Shown here in pieces: positions 20,001 to 28,715 of a DNA stretch of 53,769 nt (positions are counted from its first letter, which is position 1; each line of letters opens with the position of its first letter). Location of the stretch: positions 1-53,769 of the forward strand of contig NZ_NKHG01000006.1 in assembly GCF_002744245.1 (NCBI RefSeq). Reading direction: 5' to 3'. This DNA is from Bacillus pumilus (GTDB lineage: Bacteria; Bacillota; Bacilli; Bacillales; Bacillaceae). The notes beneath the pieces were generated by a model that ran no database searches, was not told the origin of the DNA, and saw nothing but the letters and a program-made list of their open reading frames with translations. Position numbers and translations under genes: made by a program.

Positions 20001-20147
20001 GTGATTCAATACTTAAAAAAGGAAAGATGGGGAATTGCTTTTTTCTTTACTAGTTATGTAATATTGTTTATTAGCTCTTATTTATTAATTGGCCGTCCTG
20101 CCACGATTGAAGGCGTAAGAGTCATTTTCAGCCTTGTCCAATACTAG
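20001..20147 (+). CDS. Small putative membrane protein (48 aa)
   Basis: An open frame from GTG encodes a short basic N-terminus (IQYLKKERWG), one long hydrophobic stretch (IAFFFTSYVILFISSYLLI) and a short polar tail ending ...FSLVQY. AGGGTGAG lies about nine bases upstream. I do not recognise the family. It could be a real small membrane protein or the surviving 5' end of a longer gene. Apart from the glmS terminator it is the only coding-like feature in the 475 bases between glmS and the DUF2200 gene. Confidence 0.35.
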   Translation: MIQYLKKERWGIAFFFTSYVILFISSYLLIGRPATIEGVRVIFSLVQY

Positions 20148-20264
20148 GGAATCTTGCGAGTCTCTAAATATTCAAGTGAGTTGAAAACAAATGGAATAGG
20201 CATGATATAGCACGTATCGGAGACATGACAGTATAAATATTTAACGAAGAAAGGGGAATAACAC

Positions 20265-20621
20265 ATGACCAAACCTAAAATTTACACAATGAGCTTTGCG
20301 ACAGTCTATCCTCTCTATATAGCAAAGGCGGAGAGAAAGAGGCGGACGAAAGCCGAAGTCGATGCGGTCATTAGTTGGCTGACAGGGTACAGCCAAGAAG
20401 AGTTGCAGGTCCAGTTGGATAAACAGACAGACTTTGAAACCTTTATTGCTGAGGCACCTGAGCTTCATCCTTCTCGCAACTTGATCAAAGGGGTGATCTG
20501 TGGCGTTCGAGTAGAGGATATTGAAGAAGACACCATGCAGAACATTCGTTATATGGATAAGCTGATTGATGAGTTAGCTAAAGGGAAGTCGCTGGAAAAG
20601 ATTTTGCGAGTATCCTCATAG
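20265..20621 (+). CDS. DUF2200 domain-containing protein
   Basis: This 118-residue soluble protein matches the DUF2200 family as I know it: [20 protein letters not shown], a [10 protein letters not shown] block, and a central [21 protein letters not shown]. The function is not established. GAAAGGGGAAT precedes the ATG and an AT-rich TATAAAT lies about 30 bases upstream. It is flanked by terminators on both sides, so it is probably monocistronic. Confidence 0.85.
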   Translation: MTKPKIYTMSFATVYPLYIAKAERKRRTKAEVDAVISWLTGYSQEELQVQLDKQTDFETFIAEAPELHPSRNLIKGVICGVRVEDIEEDTMQNIRYMDKLIDELAKGKSLEKILRVSS

Positions 20622-20681
20622 AGAAATGGATGTAAAATCGACGATCAAGTGTTTAATCCATCATAAGCATCTATAACAAGC

Positions 20682-20716
20682 AAGCCCAGTGAACTCACCT
20701 TCACTGGGCTTTTTTA
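20682..20716 (+). terminator. Terminator after the DUF2200 gene
   Basis: AAGCCCAGTGAA pairs perfectly with TTCACTGGGCTT around a six-base loop and is followed by TTTTT. Confidence 0.95.
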
Positions 20717-20844
20717 TATCAATTTTCCCTTCTTATAGATCATTCGACCAATAAATATTAAATCCATTTGAACGAATTCATTCTTGATGTCGTCAAAAGA
20801 AGTGATATCAAAACAAATCGGAGTTTGAAAGAGGAGTGGCGTGG

Positions 20845-21035
20845 ATGGATATGAAGATGATTTTACCTCTCATTTTGCTGCAAGCGATTTTAATGGTGAT
20901 TGGTTTGTTTGATTTGCTGAAAAGAGATCCATCGAGGATCAGAGGAGAAGTGAAGTGGGTTTGGCTTTGGTGATTGTGTTTGTGGCAAGTGCCGGTCCTA
21001 TTGCGTATTTCATTTTTGGCCGTAAACAATCTTAA
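20845..21035 (+). pseudogene. yxlE: yxlE-like PLDc_N membrane protein, frameshifted
   Basis: ATG 20845, preceded by GAGGAGTGG, opens MDMKMILPLILLQAILMV followed by DLLKRDPSRIRGEVKWVW, then runs into TGA. Restoring one G near 20960-20967 (GTTTGGCTTTGG) continues the protein as ALVIVFVASAGPIAYFIFGRK to a TAA at 21033. That makes a standard two-helix PLDc_N protein of about 63 residues. In B. subtilis YxlE belongs to the sigY-yxlCDEFG operon, where Yxl proteins restrain SigY. Here yxlF and yxlG follow but sigY and yxlCD do not. The frameshift may be real or a sequencing error in a G run. Confidence 0.75.
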
Positions 21036-21048
21036 AAGGGGAGTTCAC

Positions 21049-21966
21049 TTGAATATGCTGGAGTGTCATGGGCTGACGAAAATGTATGGTCGGCATGAAA
21101 TTTTAAAAAATGTCTCGTTTTCCGTTGGGGAAGTGGGATGTGTAGGGTTTTTAGGAGGCAATGGAGCGGGTAAGACGACGACGATTCGGATTCTGACGGG
21201 GCTTGCTCGGCCTACGTCTGGCATTGTGAAGGTGGCGGGTTTGGATGTGACAAAGGACATGAATCAAATCAGTCATGTGATCGGGTACTGTCCGCAGCAG
21301 CCTGCATTTTATCAGGATATGACGGGTCAGGAGTGGATGCATTGGGTTGGAGGTTTATTTCAATTAGATCAGGAATCGATTCGCTTCAAAACGGAGGAGC
21401 TGTTGAAGCTTTGCCACATCTATGAGGCGAAGGATCGTTCCATTGGCAGCTATAGCGGGGGCATGAAGCAAAGGCTCGCCATTGCACAGGCGCTCATCAA
21501 CAGCCCGAAGGTCCTTATCCTAGATGAACCTGTGTCCGCACTTGACCCAATGGGAAGAAAAGATGTCCTGACATTGATTGAGCGTCTGAAACAACAGATG
21601 TTGATCTTTATGTCGACCCATATTTTAGATGACATTGAAAGGGTGGCGGATCACATTATCATGATCAAAAGTGGAGAAGTTTATATGTCCTCTTCTATGA
21701 AACAGATCAGAGAAGACTATATCCAGCCAGTGATCGAATTTCAATTAGAAAAACAGAATGCGGAGCTAGTGACTTTGTTAAAAGATAGGGATTGGGTGGA
21801 AGAATGCATTGATACAGGGGAGGCTTATCAAGTGCGAGTCAAGGATCAACGAACGGCATTGAAGGAGCTCCCTGGTCTCATCATTGAAACTGGCAGTGTT
21901 CTGCTCAATTATCGATTATCTAAGCTGACGCTTGAAGATATTTTCTTGAAGGTTGTGAATGCATGA
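21049..21966 (+). CDS. yxlF: ABC transporter ATP-binding protein (YxlF-like)
   Basis: The 305-residue ATPase has Walker A GGNGAGKTT, Q-loop YCPQQPAF, signature YSGGMKQRLAIAQAL, Walker B VLILDEP, and a C-terminal extension of about 90 residues typical of the Nod/CcmA-like export ATPases. AAAGGGGAG (21035-21043) fits a TTG start at 21049; ATG 21055 is the alternative. The cargo is unknown. It pairs with the permease whose start overlaps its stop by four bases. Context (yxlE upstream) identifies it as the yxl cassette rather than a drug exporter. Confidence 0.85.
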   Translation: MNMLECHGLTKMYGRHEILKNVSFSVGEVGCVGFLGGNGAGKTTTIRILTGLARPTSGIVKVAGLDVTKDMNQISHVIGYCPQQPAFYQDMTGQEWMHWVGGLFQLDQESIRFKTEELLKLCHIYEAKDRSIGSYSGGMKQRLAIAQALINSPKVLILDEPVSALDPMGRKDVLTLIERLKQQMLIFMSTHILDDIERVADHIIMIKSGEVYMSSSMKQIREDYIQPVIEFQLEKQNAELVTLLKDRDWVEECIDTGEAYQVRVKDQRTALKELPGLIIETGSVLLNYRLSKLTLEDIFLKVVNA

Positions 21967-22727
21967 TGATGTTGAAAAAGGAATTTAGGGAGCTATTTAC
22001 TAGCTATAAAATCTTATTTGTTCCAATCATTTTTACGATTTTAATGATCACGCAGCCGATTACGTTGAAAATGCTACCGGACCTTCTATCGAAATCAGCT
22101 AATTTACCAGAAGGGTCCACGTTTTATATACCAGAGCCGAGCGCTGGAGAGGCTTTAGCAAGTGCATTGAGTAAATTTGATTCGCTTGGTGTTTTTATTC
22201 TGATTATGATCGTGATGGGGACGATTGCTGGAGAGCGGGCCTCTGGGGTGATTTCGATGATTATGGTGAAACCGATCAGTCGAACGAGTTATTATGTATC
22301 AAAAATATGCGCCTATGCCTGTCTGACCTTGTTTAGTTTGGTTGTGGCGGTGCTGGCCTCCGTTTATTACGTGGACATTCAATTTGGACATCTGGATTGG
22401 GTCAATGTGTTAAAAGGAACGCTTCTTTATTACCCCAATTTATTGCTGATTATCGTGTCTACCATTTGTGCTTCGGCGTTCTTTACGCGTTCCGTCACAG
22501 CTGGCGGTGTGTCGCTTGTGGTCAACCTTATTCTATTTACCGTTCCTTCATTTTATGAGGATACATTAGGGAAGTTTGCGCCTAAAGGCGTGACAAGTGC
22601 GGCCGAGGAGATGATTCATAGAGGAACTTATTCGGATCAGGCGCTTACAAGCTTTCTAGGTGTCACGGCATTAATTATTTTCTTTTTTCTCATCGGATGG
22701 TTTCTTTTTAGAAAACAAGAATTATAG
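21963..22727 (+). CDS. yxlG: ABC-2 type transporter permease (YxlG-like)
   Basis: The 254-residue protein has six predicted membrane helices: one near residues 15-33, a cluster from about 75 to 195, and one near the C-terminus (ALIIFFFLIGWFLF). It includes the ABC-2 signature GTIAGERASGVISMIMVKPISR. It forms the membrane half of the YxlF-YxlG exporter. ATG overlaps the yxlF stop (ATGA). A terminator follows directly. Confidence 0.85.
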   Translation: MMMLKKEFRELFTSYKILFVPIIFTILMITQPITLKMLPDLLSKSANLPEGSTFYIPEPSAGEALASALSKFDSLGVFILIMIVMGTIAGERASGVISMIMVKPISRTSYYVSKICAYACLTLFSLVVAVLASVYYVDIQFGHLDWVNVLKGTLLYYPNLLLIIVSTICASAFFTRSVTAGGVSLVVNLILFTVPSFYEDTLGKFAPKGVTSAAEEMIHRGTYSDQALTSFLGVTALIIFFFLIGWFLFRKQEL

Positions 22728-22735
22728 CATGATGT

Positions 22736-22769
22736 ACCCTTTGGATATGAGGATCTAAAGGGTTTTTTT
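22736..22769 (+). terminator. yxlG terminator
   Basis: ACCCTTTGGAT pairs with ATCTAAAGGGT (one mismatch or wobble) and is followed by TTTTTTT. Confidence 0.88.
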
Positions 22770-22888
22770 ATGGAAAAGGGAGATGTATTTAGTAAGTTTT
22801 CCTAATTTAGAGGCCGGTTTGAATTGAATTCATCAAATTGAGCATCGGAACGGGGCGTCGATTATTGATGAAATACTATGAAGACTAA

Positions 22889-22920
22889 GAGGTTGGATCA
22901 TCATATCCAATCTTTTTTTA
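22889..22920 (+). terminator. Second terminator upstream of skf, no gene in front of it
   Basis: GGTTGGAT pairs with ATCCAATC around CATCAT and is followed by TTTTTTT. The 120 bases between this and the yxlG terminator hold no recognisable gene, so it may mark a lost gene or insulate skf. Confidence 0.75.
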
Positions 22921-22987
22921 TAACGATCATCCCACTACCTATAAATTCCTTTTAAGTAAATATTTATAATGTTTTACACAGTTCCCC

Positions 22988-23016
22988 TTACTTCGACATT
23001 TTCCATATGGTAATAT
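22988..23016 (+). promoter_or_regulatory. skf promoter with Spo0A box
   Basis: TTACTT (22988-22993), 17 bases and TAATAT (23011-23016) form a plausible promoter about 60 bases before skfA. The heptamer TTCGACA at 22992-22998 is an exact reverse-complement match to the Spo0A box TGTCGAA and overlaps the -35 region. In B. subtilis skf is activated by low Spo0A~P and PhoP~P and repressed by AbrB. I could not define a convincing PhoP repeat here. Confidence 0.6.
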
Positions 23017-23076
23017 CAGGGTGCATGGTAGATAGGTCTATTGACACTATGCGGAATTTAGGGGGAGGTTTTACTT

Positions 23077-23244
23077 GTGACAAGAAACCAAAAAGAATGG
23101 GAATCTGTGAGTAAAAAAAACCTTAAGCGTCCAGGTGGTACTTCAATTGTAAAGGCAGCTGGATGTATGGGGTGCTGGGCCTCAAAAAGTATTGCAATGA
23201 CGCGTGTTTGTGCTCTTCCACATCCTGCAATGCGAGCTATTTAA
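23077..23244 (+). CDS. skfA: Sporulation killing factor precursor SkfA
   Basis: The 55-residue ribosomal precursor of a sactipeptide starts at GTG with GGGGGAGG nine bases upstream. The leader reads TRNQKEWESVSKKNLKRPGG. Residues 30-55 form the 26-residue core CMGCWASKSIAM... with Cys30, Cys33, Met41 and Cys45. In B. subtilis the mature peptide is head-to-tail cyclic, with a Cys4-Met12 thioether and a Cys1-Cys16 disulfide; all those residues are present. As far as I recall the core matches the B. subtilis core exactly, with differences only in the leader. The short length and GTG start make it easy to miss. Confidence 0.95.
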   Translation: MTRNQKEWESVSKKNLKRPGGTSIVKAAGCMGCWASKSIAMTRVCALPHPAMRAI

Positions 23245-23252
23245 TGAGTAAC

Positions 23253-23286
23253 ATAAGGAGTTAAGCATACATTGCTTGCTCCTTAT
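23253..23286 (+). promoter_or_regulatory. Intercistronic stem-loop between skfA and skfB
   Basis: ATAAGGAG (23253-23260) pairs with CTCCTTAT (23279-23286), with an inner AAGCA/TGCTT helix. There is no T run, so it is more likely a stabilising or attenuating structure that lets skfA mRNA outnumber the biosynthesis genes. That role is inferred. Confidence 0.6.
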
Positions 23287-23308
23287 TCTACAAAAGGGGT
23301 GTCTATTT

Positions 23309-24544
23309 ATGTCAAATAATCAACTAGCAGAATACGATTTACCTGAACTAGCGATCCATTTGCAGCCTCATGGGGCTGTCATGATAGATAGAAAATCAAT
23401 GTATTATTTTAGATTGAGTGGAAGAGGGGCTCAGCTGGCATTTTTATTATCTAAGAATAAAGACTTGAGCAAAACGGCTCGTATCTGGGAAATCGTTAAA
23501 AAGGAAGAGCTGACAGCTGATCAGCTGCGTGAAGAATTGAGTGCCCATCCTTTTACAGAAGCTTGGACACAAGGGTTATTAGATCAGCCTATTCAATTTT
23601 CTGGATCGTTACAGTCTTATTTGCCCATTAGCTGTACTCTCCAGTTAACAAATGCTTGTAACTTAGGATGTTCCTTTTGCTATGCCAGTTCCGGTAAGCC
23701 CTATCCTAAAGAGTTAACATGTTCACAGTGGATTGATGTGATGCAAAAGTTAGCCGCACAGGGCGTAGCTGATGTCACTTTAACTGGGGGTGAAGCCAAG
23801 CTCATCAAAGATTTTAAAGAAATCGCTATGGCTGCCAGTTCATTATTTACTAACGTAAATGTGTTTAGCAATGGTCTAAACTGGAGACAGGAAGAAGTAG
23901 AATTGCTTAGTCATCTGGGAAATGTATCTGTACAAATTAGCATTGACGGCACGAGCGACACTCACAATTCCTTAAGGGGAAGGAAAGGTGCTTTTCAAGA
24001 GAGTATGGAAACCATTCAGCGATTAGCAGAGGTCAATGTTCCTGTGATTGTTGCTATGACCATCAATGAAATGAACGCTGATCAAGTAGCAGAAGTTGTT
24101 GATCATTGTGCAAAAGCCAATGCTTCCATTTTTCGTGCTGGCAAGACTTTATCCGTTGGACGTGCTACAAAGAATTTTAAAGCGCTGGAGACTTCGTTTG
24201 AACAGCGTGTTCAAAGTCAATTACAGCAAGCACGTCATAAATGGGGACATCATCTGAATATAATCGATTGGGAGCATGAAGAGAGTACTTTCACAACTGA
24301 TTTTTGTACACCTGGTTATTTGGCTTGGTATATAAGGGCAGACGGTTATGTGACGCCTTGTCAATTAGAGGATATCGCTTTAGGTCATATTCTAACTGAT
24401 TCCTTTTCTGATATTGGCTCACCAGCTCGTCTATTGAAATTGAAATGTGAAGCAAAAAACTGTAAATGTATAGGGAAAGTTGAACTATCCGAACCAGACC
24501 TTCCCTTTGGAAATGAAATGAAAGCAGGAGCCACCCATGAATAG
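23309..24544 (+). CDS. skfB: Radical SAM sactisynthase SkfB
   Basis: The 411-residue enzyme installs the Cys-Met thioether in SkfA. An N-terminal peptide-recognition region (residues 1-100) precedes the radical SAM barrel with Cys117-x3-Cys121-x2-Cys124 in ACNLGCSFC and TLTGGEAKLI. A C-terminal auxiliary cluster region follows with FCTPGYLAWYIRADGYVTPCQLED and CEAKNCKCIG. ATG 23309 follows AAAAGGGGTG and gives MSNNQLAEYDL, the same N-terminal layout as B. subtilis SkfB. Its end overlaps skfC by eight bases. Confidence 0.96.
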   Translation: MSNNQLAEYDLPELAIHLQPHGAVMIDRKSMYYFRLSGRGAQLAFLLSKNKDLSKTARIWEIVKKEELTADQLREELSAHPFTEAWTQGLLDQPIQFSGSLQSYLPISCTLQLTNACNLGCSFCYASSGKPYPKELTCSQWIDVMQKLAAQGVADVTLTGGEAKLIKDFKEIAMAASSLFTNVNVFSNGLNWRQEEVELLSHLGNVSVQISIDGTSDTHNSLRGRKGAFQESMETIQRLAEVNVPVIVAMTINEMNADQVAEVVDHCAKANASIFRAGKTLSVGRATKNFKALETSFEQRVQSQLQQARHKWGHHLNIIDWEHEESTFTTDFCTPGYLAWYIRADGYVTPCQLEDIALGHILTDSFSDIGSPARLLKLKCEAKNCKCIGKVELSEPDLPFGNEMKAGATHE

Positions 24545-26027
24545 CTTTACTTTTATCTTGTGGACAGGTCTTGGAGTGATAGGACTAGTCCTGTTTATGA
24601 AGTATAGAGTAGCAACTATAGAGTCAAACCTTTTAGATAAAAGTGAAGCAAGAAAAGTCAGTATCGACTTTATGAAAGAATTTGTGGGTCTCGATGTAGA
24701 AGAATGGGATGTATATTCAGTCTATTGGTATGATCATGAAACAGTGAATAAGCTGCATCATTTAGGGTTACTGAATAAAAATCGACGTATACTTCACGAA
24801 ATGGGATTGGTTGAGTCTTGGCGTGTTCGCTTTGTTCACCAACACCAATCATTCGTTATAGGCGTAAACACGAAACGTGAAGTGACATTTTTTTATGCAG
24901 ATGTAAGGCAAACATCACTATCTAAAAAAGCTGGTCAATTATCACCAGAAGGTTTAAAAGATCAATTAACTTGTTCTTCAACGGGATTATGGGCTAAAAC
25001 AAAATCAACTGGTTCTGGTTCAAAAGAAGAGGATTTTCGTGAGATCAACACGTATTGGTATCTTGCTGAGAAGGAAGATGTTCGGCTTAAGGTAACAGTT
25101 GAAATGCAATCTGGTGTGATCACTTATATTGGTACAGATACAGAGATTCTAACAGACAAGATGAACAAAGTAATACGAGATGAACAAGTTGAATCTACTT
25201 TTGGGATATCAGGTATGTTAGCATCAGCCGCCGCGATGGTCATGGCTATTTTAGTTTTAGTATTAATGGATGTTCAAACTCAAATCATACTTAGCCTGAT
25301 ACTTGGTTTAATCATTGTATTAGTGCAATCTCTCACAATTAAAGAAGATATACAGTTAACGATTGTAAATGCTTACGATGCTAGGATGAATGTTCAAACT
25401 GTTCGATTACTTGGCATGCTATCCACAATGCTTGCAGGATTATTGACAGGATTTGTAGTATTTATATGTTCATTGGCAGGAGGTGCTCTTGCGAATGAAT
25501 TAGGTCTGACATTTTTAGATCGAATCAGTGTGCAGTTTTTTATCGGTCTTAGCGGCGGGTTAATTAGTCTAGGTATCACATCACTTGTTTTTTTCCTGTT
25601 AGAGAGAATGAATCGATTACGTATTTCTCCAGAATTATCAAATAGAAGTATGTTTTTATCTGGATTTACCTTAAGACAAGGGTTAAATATGAGTCTACAA
25701 AGTTCTATTGGGGAAGAAGTAATATACCGACTCTTAATGATTTCTCTAATATTTTGGTTAAGTGGGAGTACAATGTTGTCTATTTTACTATCATCATTAT
25801 TATGGGCAATCATGCATCAAGTCACAGGATATGATCCTAGATGGATTCGCTGGGCGCATCTTTTTGTTTTTGGATGTTTCCTTGGTTTTCTTTTTGTGAA
25901 TTATGGATTTATTTGTGTACTGGCGGCACATTTTATTCACAATTTGGTGCTTGTTTGTATGCCCTTATGGCAATTTAAACTTCAAAGATATATACAAACC
26001 AAAAAGCCTCAGCATACATCACTCTAA
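24537..26027 (+). CDS. skfC: CPBP-family membrane protease SkfC
   Basis: The 496-residue protein has an N-terminal helix (about residues 4-22), a soluble region (about 30-220), then a membrane domain of about eight helices. It carries the CPBP (Abi) motifs: EExxxR in IGEEVIYRLLM near residue 392, a second His in LLWAIMHQVTG, and HxxxN-like AHFIHNLVL. In B. subtilis SkfC is thought to remove the SkfA leader and/or cyclise the peptide. It starts inside the 3' end of skfB and ends 17 bases before the chosen skfE start. The frame is intact in one ORF. Confidence 0.93.
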   Translation: MNSFTFILWTGLGVIGLVLFMKYRVATIESNLLDKSEARKVSIDFMKEFVGLDVEEWDVYSVYWYDHETVNKLHHLGLLNKNRRILHEMGLVESWRVRFVHQHQSFVIGVNTKREVTFFYADVRQTSLSKKAGQLSPEGLKDQLTCSSTGLWAKTKSTGSGSKEEDFREINTYWYLAEKEDVRLKVTVEMQSGVITYIGTDTEILTDKMNKVIRDEQVESTFGISGMLASAAAMVMAILVLVLMDVQTQIILSLILGLIIVLVQSLTIKEDIQLTIVNAYDARMNVQTVRLLGMLSTMLAGLLTGFVVFICSLAGGALANELGLTFLDRISVQFFIGLSGGLISLGITSLVFFLLERMNRLRISPELSNRSMFLSGFTLRQGLNMSLQSSIGEEVIYRLLMISLIFWLSGSTMLSILLSSLLWAIMHQVTGYDPRWIRWAHLFVFGCFLGFLFVNYGFICVLAAHFIHNLVLVCMPLWQFKLQRYIQTKKPQHTSL

Positions 26028-26044
26028 TGCAAGGGAGAGATTTG

Positions 26045-26767
26045 ATGCCATTCATGGAGGTTCAGAATGTAAGCAAAAGATATAGCAACGGTGATGGGAT
26101 AGAGGACCTGTCATTTTCCATTGAAGCAGGAGAGGTTGTGGCGCTGCTTGGGCCTAATGGTGCTGGGAAAACGACAACCATTCGGTGTTTGACGGGTCTA
26201 TATCAACCAGATCAAGGGGAGATTCTCATAGAGGGTTTCCCTCCTGGTCATTCCCATGTCCAAAAGCAAGTAGCTCTTATTCCTGATCAGCCGTATTTGT
26301 ATCCAGAATTAACGGTTGCTGAACATGTTCAATTCCGTGCAAGGGGCTATCATAAAGGCTTAAAACAGATCAAAGAAAGGGTATATGAAGCGTTGAAAGA
26401 AGTACATATGGACATGAAGATGAACGAACTGTGCGGAAGGCTTTCGAGAGGCCAAAAACAGCGTGTCGTCTTAGCCGGAGCCATTGTACAAGATGCTTCC
26501 CTTTTTATATTAGATGAACCGACTGTAGGGTTAGATATCCCATCGAAACAGTGGCTGTCGGATTGGCTGAAACAAAAAAGCCGTCAAGATGGTTCTGTCC
26601 TTGTGTCAACTCATAGTATGGAATTTGTTCTTGATACGGCTAGCAGGGTGATATTGATTCGAGACGGTGGCATCATGAAGAGTATTGATGTTCCTCAATT
26701 GAAGGAAGAACAGATCGAGTGGAGGGCAGAGGTCATTCAACTTCTGGGGGAGTGGTCTAGTGAATAA
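26045..26767 (+). CDS. skfE: ABC transporter ATP-binding protein SkfE (export and immunity)
   Basis: The 240-residue ATPase has Walker A LGPNGAGKTT, signature LSRGQKQRVVLAGA, Walker B LFILDEPTVGLD and H-loop STHSMEF. With SkfF it exports SKF and protects the producer. ATG 26045 follows GGGAGAG by six bases and gives MPFMEVQNVSKRY, matching the B. subtilis N-terminus. An earlier ATG (26027) overlaps the skfC stop. skfF starts eight bases before its stop. Confidence 0.94.
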   Translation: MPFMEVQNVSKRYSNGDGIEDLSFSIEAGEVVALLGPNGAGKTTTIRCLTGLYQPDQGEILIEGFPPGHSHVQKQVALIPDQPYLYPELTVAEHVQFRARGYHKGLKQIKERVYEALKEVHMDMKMNELCGRLSRGQKQRVVLAGAIVQDASLFILDEPTVGLDIPSKQWLSDWLKQKSRQDGSVLVSTHSMEFVLDTASRVILIRDGGIMKSIDVPQLKEEQIEWRAEVIQLLGEWSSE

Positions 26768-28181
26768 CACACTCTCACTTTTATGGATGAAATCTCAAAG
26801 GCGCTTGATCAGTAAAAATCAAGAAAAGAAAATGCCTTTTCTGATCTTGCTGCTTTTGATTGTAGCCATTGGTTTTCAGCTTAGCGCAGTCTCAAGTATG
26901 GGTGATTGGAATGCAAGTGCAGCTGGATGGATCATTGTTTTTTTATTTGTTGTTTATACAGGCTTTGGCCTGTTTACGAATCGACTGCCTAGTCAGATGA
27001 ATGATATCACTTGGTTATATGGAAATGGTGTTTCCTTATGGACGGTTGTGATGAGTGTATGGGTGTATCATATTTTTTGGAGAGGTGCTCTCCTCATTGT
27101 TTCTGCTGTGGCTGCTGATATTCTCCTTTTTTGTTTGACGCAGCAGTCCCCTTTTCTACTCGGGAAATCGCTCATCCTGATAGGGCTGTTATGTATGGCG
27201 GAAACATGGATGATTGCTGTGTCTTGTGCTAGAACCATTCAAGTATACAAGCGGTTGTTTTTACTCGGTTTTGTCCTGGTGTTTTGCTGTTTTGCATTGC
27301 TTTTTTTGAATCAATTGATAATGAAACAGCCCTCATTGATGAACATCGCTGATTCTTTTATGTTTCAAGTTGGACGTATGGTCGAAGAGTTCTCATTCCT
27401 TTCTTTATTGATATTTCTTGGAGTGATGATCCTATCTTTAACGATGATGTACAAGGCCAGTCATCGTTTAGAGATGAAGGAGTCGTTAGTCAAGGAGGCA
27501 GCATTTTGGGAGGAATTTGAGGGGAAACAGATTCATTCAAATCCAATGGTTCAAAAGAAAGGCAGGACGTGGTGGGGATTTCCAGCATTAACGGGCAGCT
27601 GGGCTTTTCTTTGGATAGAATTATTGTTGATGAAAAAATATGTTACCTTTCATCTGTTATCTACCATGCTGCTGATTGGTACTTACTATGTCGTCATTTC
27701 TTATTTTTCTGATTGGTTGCATCTATTCTTGATCGTCATCTCTGCATCCGTCCTCTTTAGCTCGTATTACGCAGGGATTGTAAGGCATGCGCAAACAGGA
27801 GTGCTCTATCTTTTCCCAGGAGCTTTATATCAAAAAATCCTTCTATTAGAGGTGTTTCAAACCTTTTGGTTGTATGCTGTCTACTTTATTTCTCTTTTCA
27901 TGTTTGAGATTCATGATGTATTGTATTGGGCTTTTTATGGGGGAGGGGTTTATATATGGTTTTTGGCCATACGGCTCTTTGCCTTTACGCAGCCTCTGAG
28001 ACGAGAAGCGAGTCTTTCTTTAGGCATCTATTATCGATCATTGCTCATCGCATCTGTAATAAGTGCTGTGGTCATTATGGGTATTCATGCGTTCACTGAG
28101 GGCTTGTTTACAACGATTGTATGTCTAGTTGCTGGATGTGTATTTTATGTGATTTGTTATCGATGCCGTGCAACTCATTAA
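26760..28181 (+). CDS. skfF: ABC transporter permease SkfF
   Basis: The 473-residue membrane protein has about ten to twelve hydrophobic helices and a central hydrophilic stretch (about 240-275, HRLEMKESLVKEAAFWEEF). It is the membrane partner of SkfE in SKF export and immunity. The start is GTG with GGGGGAG nine bases upstream, inside the end of skfE, so the two subunits are probably translationally coupled. It lies 18 bases before skfG. Confidence 0.92.
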   Translation: MNNTLSLLWMKSQRRLISKNQEKKMPFLILLLLIVAIGFQLSAVSSMGDWNASAAGWIIVFLFVVYTGFGLFTNRLPSQMNDITWLYGNGVSLWTVVMSVWVYHIFWRGALLIVSAVAADILLFCLTQQSPFLLGKSLILIGLLCMAETWMIAVSCARTIQVYKRLFLLGFVLVFCCFALLFLNQLIMKQPSLMNIADSFMFQVGRMVEEFSFLSLLIFLGVMILSLTMMYKASHRLEMKESLVKEAAFWEEFEGKQIHSNPMVQKKGRTWWGFPALTGSWAFLWIELLLMKKYVTFHLLSTMLLIGTYYVVISYFSDWLHLFLIVISASVLFSSYYAGIVRHAQTGVLYLFPGALYQKILLLEVFQTFWLYAVYFISLFMFEIHDVLYWAFYGGGVYIWFLAIRLFAFTQPLRREASLSLGIYYRSLLIASVISAVVIMGIHAFTEGLFTTIVCLVAGCVFYVICYRCRATH

Positions 28182-28199
28182 AAAGAGGAGTTGATTGTC

Positions 28200-28715
28200 A
28201 TGAAACCAGAAGATAAGCTATCTCAATCAGTTCAACATTTAGTCAATACCAATGAAGTGACGATCGTTCAAGCAATGGGGGAATTAAAAAAATCCGGAAA
28301 AGATGCCGTGCCAGTCCTTGTTGAAGCTTTAAAAGAAGATGGTTCTTTGCGGAATATTGCAGCAGCTGTACTTGGTGAATTTGGAGCAGAAGCAGGGGAC
28401 GCAGCAGAGTCTCTTGCCAAGCTGTTAGAAAGTGAAGAAGAGGAGACAAGAATGGCGGCTGCGATCTCACTCATGAGAATTGGTCAGCCTAGTTTGCCAT
28501 TCCTTCTGCCACTCGCTAAACGTTATGAAGGACCTACATGTTTTTGGGCATCTTGGTGTATCTCTTGGATTGACCCATCAAAAATCGAAAAAAACATGTA
28601 TGAGTGCCTAAAACAGGAACAAGAAAATCCATCAGGCAATGTGGCCCCTTTTGCCGCAGAGGAAGCATTAGGAAAAATCATTGCTTTTCAATTAAAAGAA
28701 AAGGGGGATGAATAG
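28200..28715 (+). CDS. skfG: HEAT-repeat protein SkfG
   Basis: The 171-residue soluble helical protein has at least two HEAT-like repeats (GKDAVPVLVEALKEDGSLRN and ETRMAAAISLMRIGQPSLPF). Its exact role in SKF production is unknown. ATG 28200 lies nine bases after GAGGAG. The TTG nine bases earlier is less well placed. Its TAG stop shares one base with the skfH GTG start. Confidence 0.9.
   Translation: MKPEDKLSQSVQHLVNTNEVTIVQAMGELKKSGKDAVPVLVEALKEDGSLRNIAAAVLGEFGAEAGDAAESLAKLLESEEEETRMAAAISLMRIGQPSLPFLLPLAKRYEGPTCFWASWCISWIDPSKIEKNMYECLKQEQENPSGNVAPFAAEEALGKIIAFQLKEKGDE

Noticed and set aside
22970..23000. PhoP box upstream of skfA
   Set aside because: A single TTTACA is present but the required 11-base-spaced repeats are not convincing.
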